Assembly (NCBI GenBank): GCA_934271365.1
Contig: CAKQRI010000002.1
Span: 65,918-129,917, forward strand
DNA length: 64,000 nucleotides
Source: an uncultured Spirochaetales bacterium
GTDB lineage: Bacteria; Spirochaetota; Spirochaetia; Sphaerochaetales; Sphaerochaetaceae
Reading direction: 5' to 3'
The stretch's first letter is position 1, and each line of letters starts with the position of its first letter. The notes beneath the pieces are model-generated. The model was not told the origin of the DNA. It did not search any database and saw only the letters and a program-made list of their open reading frames with translations. This document shows positions 62,268-64,000 of the stretch, piece after piece. A program made the translations under genes and the position numbers.

Positions 62268-62352
62268 AAGAATTAGGAAGCAAGGCTTCCCATTCTAACC
62301 TCCTTTTGTTCCCCACGTACGGTTTACCTCCTTTTGCCGAGTGGGGTTTTTT
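62268..62352 (+). ncRNA. Candidate small RNA with two anti-Shine-Dalgarno loops
   Basis: About 85 bases in a gene-free gap, with a promoter before it and a rho-independent terminator as its end. Structure seen: hairpin 1 GGAAGC/GCTTCC (62276-62281 and 62285-62290, loop AAG); a free segment with ACCTCCTTTTG (62298-62308); hairpin 2 CCCCAC/GTGGGG (62311-62316 and 62341-62346) with an inner CGG/CCG pair and a loop holding the second ACCTCCTTTTG (62326-62336), then six T. The repeated element is the same as the 3' tail of 16S rRNA (ACCUCCUUU), so it can pair with ribosome sites of mRNAs. It has no open reading frame. Not matched to any known RNA family by me. Confidence 0.65.
62298..62336 (+). 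repeat. Two exact copies of an 11-base anti-Shine-Dalgarno motif
   Basis: ACCTCCTTTTG at 62298-62308 and 62326-62336, 28 bases apart. One copy is predicted single-stranded between hairpins, the other lies in the terminator loop. Confidence 0.9.
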
Positions 62353-62444
62353 ATTGCCTTGATACTTGGTGCATACAGCTGCTGAGTAAAAGAAACTTCC
62401 CTGATCTTTAGAAGAGGAGGGAAGTAGATTGTGATAGTTAATTG

Positions 62445-63497
62445 TTATTTTGTTATTCTTTCTAATTCATCTAATCTGAACCCAATAGCAGTTGCATATT
62501 TTATTTCTTTATAATCAGGTGCACTTTTTTTATAGTCTTCGGGATTTATTCTTCTAAGCTCTAATGTGGAAATTTTGTTATTTTTATTTAAAATTCCTAC
62601 TACATTTACATAAGTGTAACCTTTTTGTGGCTGGTAACCAGTCTTTTCAAAAATATCTGAAATGCACATTGCATCTGATTTATTTCCGTTTAATTGCAAC
62701 TTAAAATCGAATTGGTTTGAAATAATAGGATTAATATTTTTATATTCGACAACTACATCAAAGTATTTAGTTCCTTTGGAGTTGGTTATTATATTTTTCT
62801 CTGGATGTTCCCAGATGCTAGTTACCTTTCCTATTCTGTTTACTAATTTAATTAAGTAATCATAATCTGCAGGTTCCTGCTTTTCTTCATATATGTTTGT
62901 AGTTTCTTTTGTTTTGCCATTATATGTGATTCCGCAATCAGGCAGCAGTTCTACTGGAATCTTCTCTACTGTGAGAGGAATTCCGAAATCAACATCATTA
63001 TTGTTTTTTAGATCCTTTGTAAATGTATTATTGAAGCTGCATGATTTTGCATACCATCCTTTTTCGTTAGGAGTACGAGAACCATAAAATACTCTTATTG
63101 TATATTCGAAGACTTCTCCTGTTACTTTGTTTACATAGGCACAGAATTCAACATATTTCTTATCTGGGTTCAGTCGTACAGGATAGCTTTGATGCATTTT
63201 GGCATTCTCTTCTTTTATATTATCTTCTACATAATCTGCAAATTTAGAAGTTAAGCTATTATACTCTGCAAGCTGGCCTATAAAGACTAATGGATCAGTG
63301 CATCCCTTAAAATCAATCAATGTCTCACCTGTTATGAATTTAGAAGTATACCCATCATAAACAGCATCTAGGTCTCCAAGATAGGCCATTCTTTCAGAAA
63401 ATGGTTTAGAGGTTATTTTTCCCCCCCCCCAGTCAGGTCCAGAAGCTTCATTGCTGCATGAGGGAACCTTTTCATTATAGTAGACAGATAAGAGCAA
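62445..63497 (-). CDS. Unknown protein with in-frame G10 tract, 5' end likely lost
   Basis: Not recognised. A 350-codon frame from TTG 63497 (no ribosome site) ends at 62445. The product has no membrane helix after its first residues; the body looks soluble and beta-rich (FGIPLTVEKIPVELLPDCG, TSIWEHPEKNIITNSKG, FDVVVEYKNINPIIS). Upstream of TTG the frame is open only a few codons into the neighbouring insertion element, so the native start and any signal peptide were probably cut off. A run of ten G (63430-63421 read on this strand) codes Gly in SGPDWGGGKIT and would switch the frame on or off if its length changed. Base use is AT-rich compared with the neighbours. Confidence 0.6.
   Translation of the reverse strand: MLLSVYYNEKVPSCSNEASGPDWGGGKITSKPFSERMAYLGDLDAVYDGYTSKFITGETLIDFKGCTDPLVFIGQLAEYNSLTSKFADYVEDNIKEENAKMHQSYPVRLNPDKKYVEFCAYVNKVTGEVFEYTIRVFYGSRTPNEKGWYAKSCSFNNTFTKDLKNNNDVDFGIPLTVEKIPVELLPDCGITYNGKTKETTNIYEEKQEPADYDYLIKLVNRIGKVTSIWEHPEKNIITNSKGTKYFDVVVEYKNINPIISNQFDFKLQLNGNKSDAMCISDIFEKTGYQPQKGYTYVNVVGILNKNNKISTLELRRINPEDYKKSAPDYKEIKYATAIGFRLDELERITK
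63421..63430 (-). repeat. Ten-base G homopolymer in a coding frame
   Basis: Ten C on the plus strand, ten G on the coding strand, about codons 23-26 of the frame at 62445-63497. Such tracts slip during replication and change length. In the present state the frame is open on both sides. Confidence 0.9.
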
Positions 63498-63525
63498 GGG
63501 TATAATGACCCCTATGGAGGTTCAT

Positions 63526-63819
63526 ATGCCAAAGAAGTACTCACGCCAGTTCAGGAAAATGGTAGCTGAGCTGATCTGCGTGCAGAAGGAAGGGACAATC
63601 AAGACAGCTGAAGAATTCGGCGTTCCGCTTAAGACGGTCGAGAACTGGGTCACGGCCTACAACAAGGACCATCACTGCTTCGATGATGACTACATATCAC
63701 CAGAGCAGCAGATTGAACTGCTCAGAAAGGAGAACAGGAAGCAGAAGGAGACAATCGAAATACTAAAAAAAGCGGTTGCCTTCTTCATGAACGAAAAGAC
63801 CTCAGGTTCAGATTCATAA
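63526..63819 (+). CDS. IS3-family transposase OrfA
   Basis: A 97-residue helix-turn-helix protein (KKYSRQFRKMVAELICVQKE, GTIKTAEEFGVPLKTVENWV) with a C-terminal leucine-zipper-like segment (EQQIELLRKENRKQKETIEI, LKKAVAFFM), typical of OrfA, which binds the element ends. ATG at 63526 follows GGAGG. Confidence 0.9.
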   Translation: MPKKYSRQFRKMVAELICVQKEGTIKTAEEFGVPLKTVENWVTAYNKDHHCFDDDYISPEQQIELLRKENRKQKETIEILKKAVAFFMNEKTSGSDS

Positions 63820-63935
63820 TGCAGAATTCCGGCAGGTTCGACATCTCCCTTATGTGCAGGTGCCTTGGAGTGAGCCATTCAGGCTTCTACAAGCACTTCT
63901 CATATGCCAGCAGCAGGAAGAAGCGTAAGCGGTAA
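63819..63935 (+). pseudogene. Truncated IS3-family transposase OrfB
   Basis: Starts by overlap (TAATG) with OrfA and codes 38 residues, MQNSGRFDISLMCRCLGVSH and on to RKKRKR, resembling only the N-terminal SVMCRVLGVS.SGYY region of OrfB. The DDE catalytic domain is absent, so the element cannot move by itself. The 65 bases after it hold no gene. Confidence 0.75.
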
Positions 63936-64000
63936 ATAAATAACTATATCCAAAGCACAACTCAGTTCATTAGAGTTTTAAGCATGAACATAGATTTTGA

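Larger units (their letters stand above)
63506..63935 (+). mobile_element. Truncated IS3-family insertion sequence
   Basis: An intact OrfA, then only the first 38 codons of OrfB, with no further transposase up to the window end. The left end may be TGACCCC at 63506; the right end and target duplication cannot be found here. Its base composition is more GC-rich than the AT-rich gene at 62445. Confidence 0.75.

Noticed and set aside
1..64000. tRNA or rRNA genes
   Set aside because: No cloverleaf-like run with a T-loop GGTTCRA motif and no conserved rRNA stretch was found by reading; a tRNAscan-SE run would settle it.

Overview
The window looks like the chromosome of an anaerobic spirochaete, probably a host- or gut-associated relative of Treponema/Sphaerochaeta. 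The pointers are a pyruvate:ferredoxin oxidoreductase, a spirochaete/plant-type phosphofructokinase with GGDGT plus PKTIDND, periplasmic proteins that begin the mature chain with AGGxKE, a YesM/YesN-type two-component system and a PD-(D/E)XK 'transposase' gene with a Gly/Ala/Glu tail. Base composition is about 40-45% GC, and UGA works as a normal stop. The assignment is inference from gene content; there is no rRNA or tRNA gene in the window.

Layout. 1-2449 (minus): a PEP-synthase-like protein with two receiver-like domains, cut by the left edge, behind a small membrane protein. 2664-7037 (plus): glutamate dehydrogenase (gdhA), an MFS transporter broken by an in-frame TGA, pyruvate kinase (pyk) and a small membrane protein. 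7403-13016 (plus): a six-gene secreted peptidase and transporter operon made of a periplasmic protein, a large permease, a 57-residue membrane peptide, an M14/aspartoacylase-like enzyme, a lipoprotein-like protein and a C69 dipeptidase. 13148-17572: a lone RarA C-terminal domain protein, a phosphodiesterase, a DeoR regulator, a flavin reductase and a DUF1275 protein. 17573-18722: an AT-rich patch with two decayed genes. 18723-20940: a polar amino-acid ABC transporter. 21029-22565: a TetR regulator with a membrane-flavodoxin fusion. 22696-26392: a 48-codon ORF and nifJ. 26531-29912: the uxuA-gntR-uxuB hexuronate operon. 30231-34577 (minus): a three-regulator operon (WYL, YesN, YesM). 34706-47689 (mostly minus): MATE, slyX (plus), then one long operon of xanthine-dehydrogenase-like subunits, dnaE, yggT-like, recG, an HD protein, rsmD and a thioesterase. 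48364-55253 (plus): an XRE-zinc-ribbon membrane protein, ligA, an aminotransferase, a ModE-like regulator, pfk and an unrecognised 353-residue protein. 55398-62097: a PD-(D/E)XK nuclease, an XRE regulator, a sugar kinase, DUF362, MATE and an alanine/sodium symporter. 62233-64000: a candidate small RNA, a gene carrying a ten-base G tract, and a truncated IS3-family element.

How it works together. pyk, pfk and nifJ supply lower glycolysis and pyruvate oxidation to acetyl-CoA and reduced ferredoxin, while uxuA/uxuB feed hexuronates into 2-keto-3-deoxygluconate. gdhA, the peptidase operon, the amino-acid ABC transporter and the AGCS symporter point to substantial use of peptides and amino acids.

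The most interesting signals are: (1) a candidate small RNA at about 62268-62352 with two exact 11-base copies of the anti-Shine-Dalgarno sequence; (2) a G10 tract inside an open reading frame next to an insertion element; (3) a 14-bp inverted repeat whose right arm contains the Shine-Dalgarno of the PD-(D/E)XK gene; (4) a -10-like hexamer placed exactly 7 bases before the ATG of slyX, pyk and ligA, suggesting leaderless mRNAs; (5) the peptidase/transporter operon with its 57-residue membrane peptide and three upstream copies of an AT-rich motif; (6) a diverged molybdo-hydroxylase-like trio fused by overlap to dnaE.
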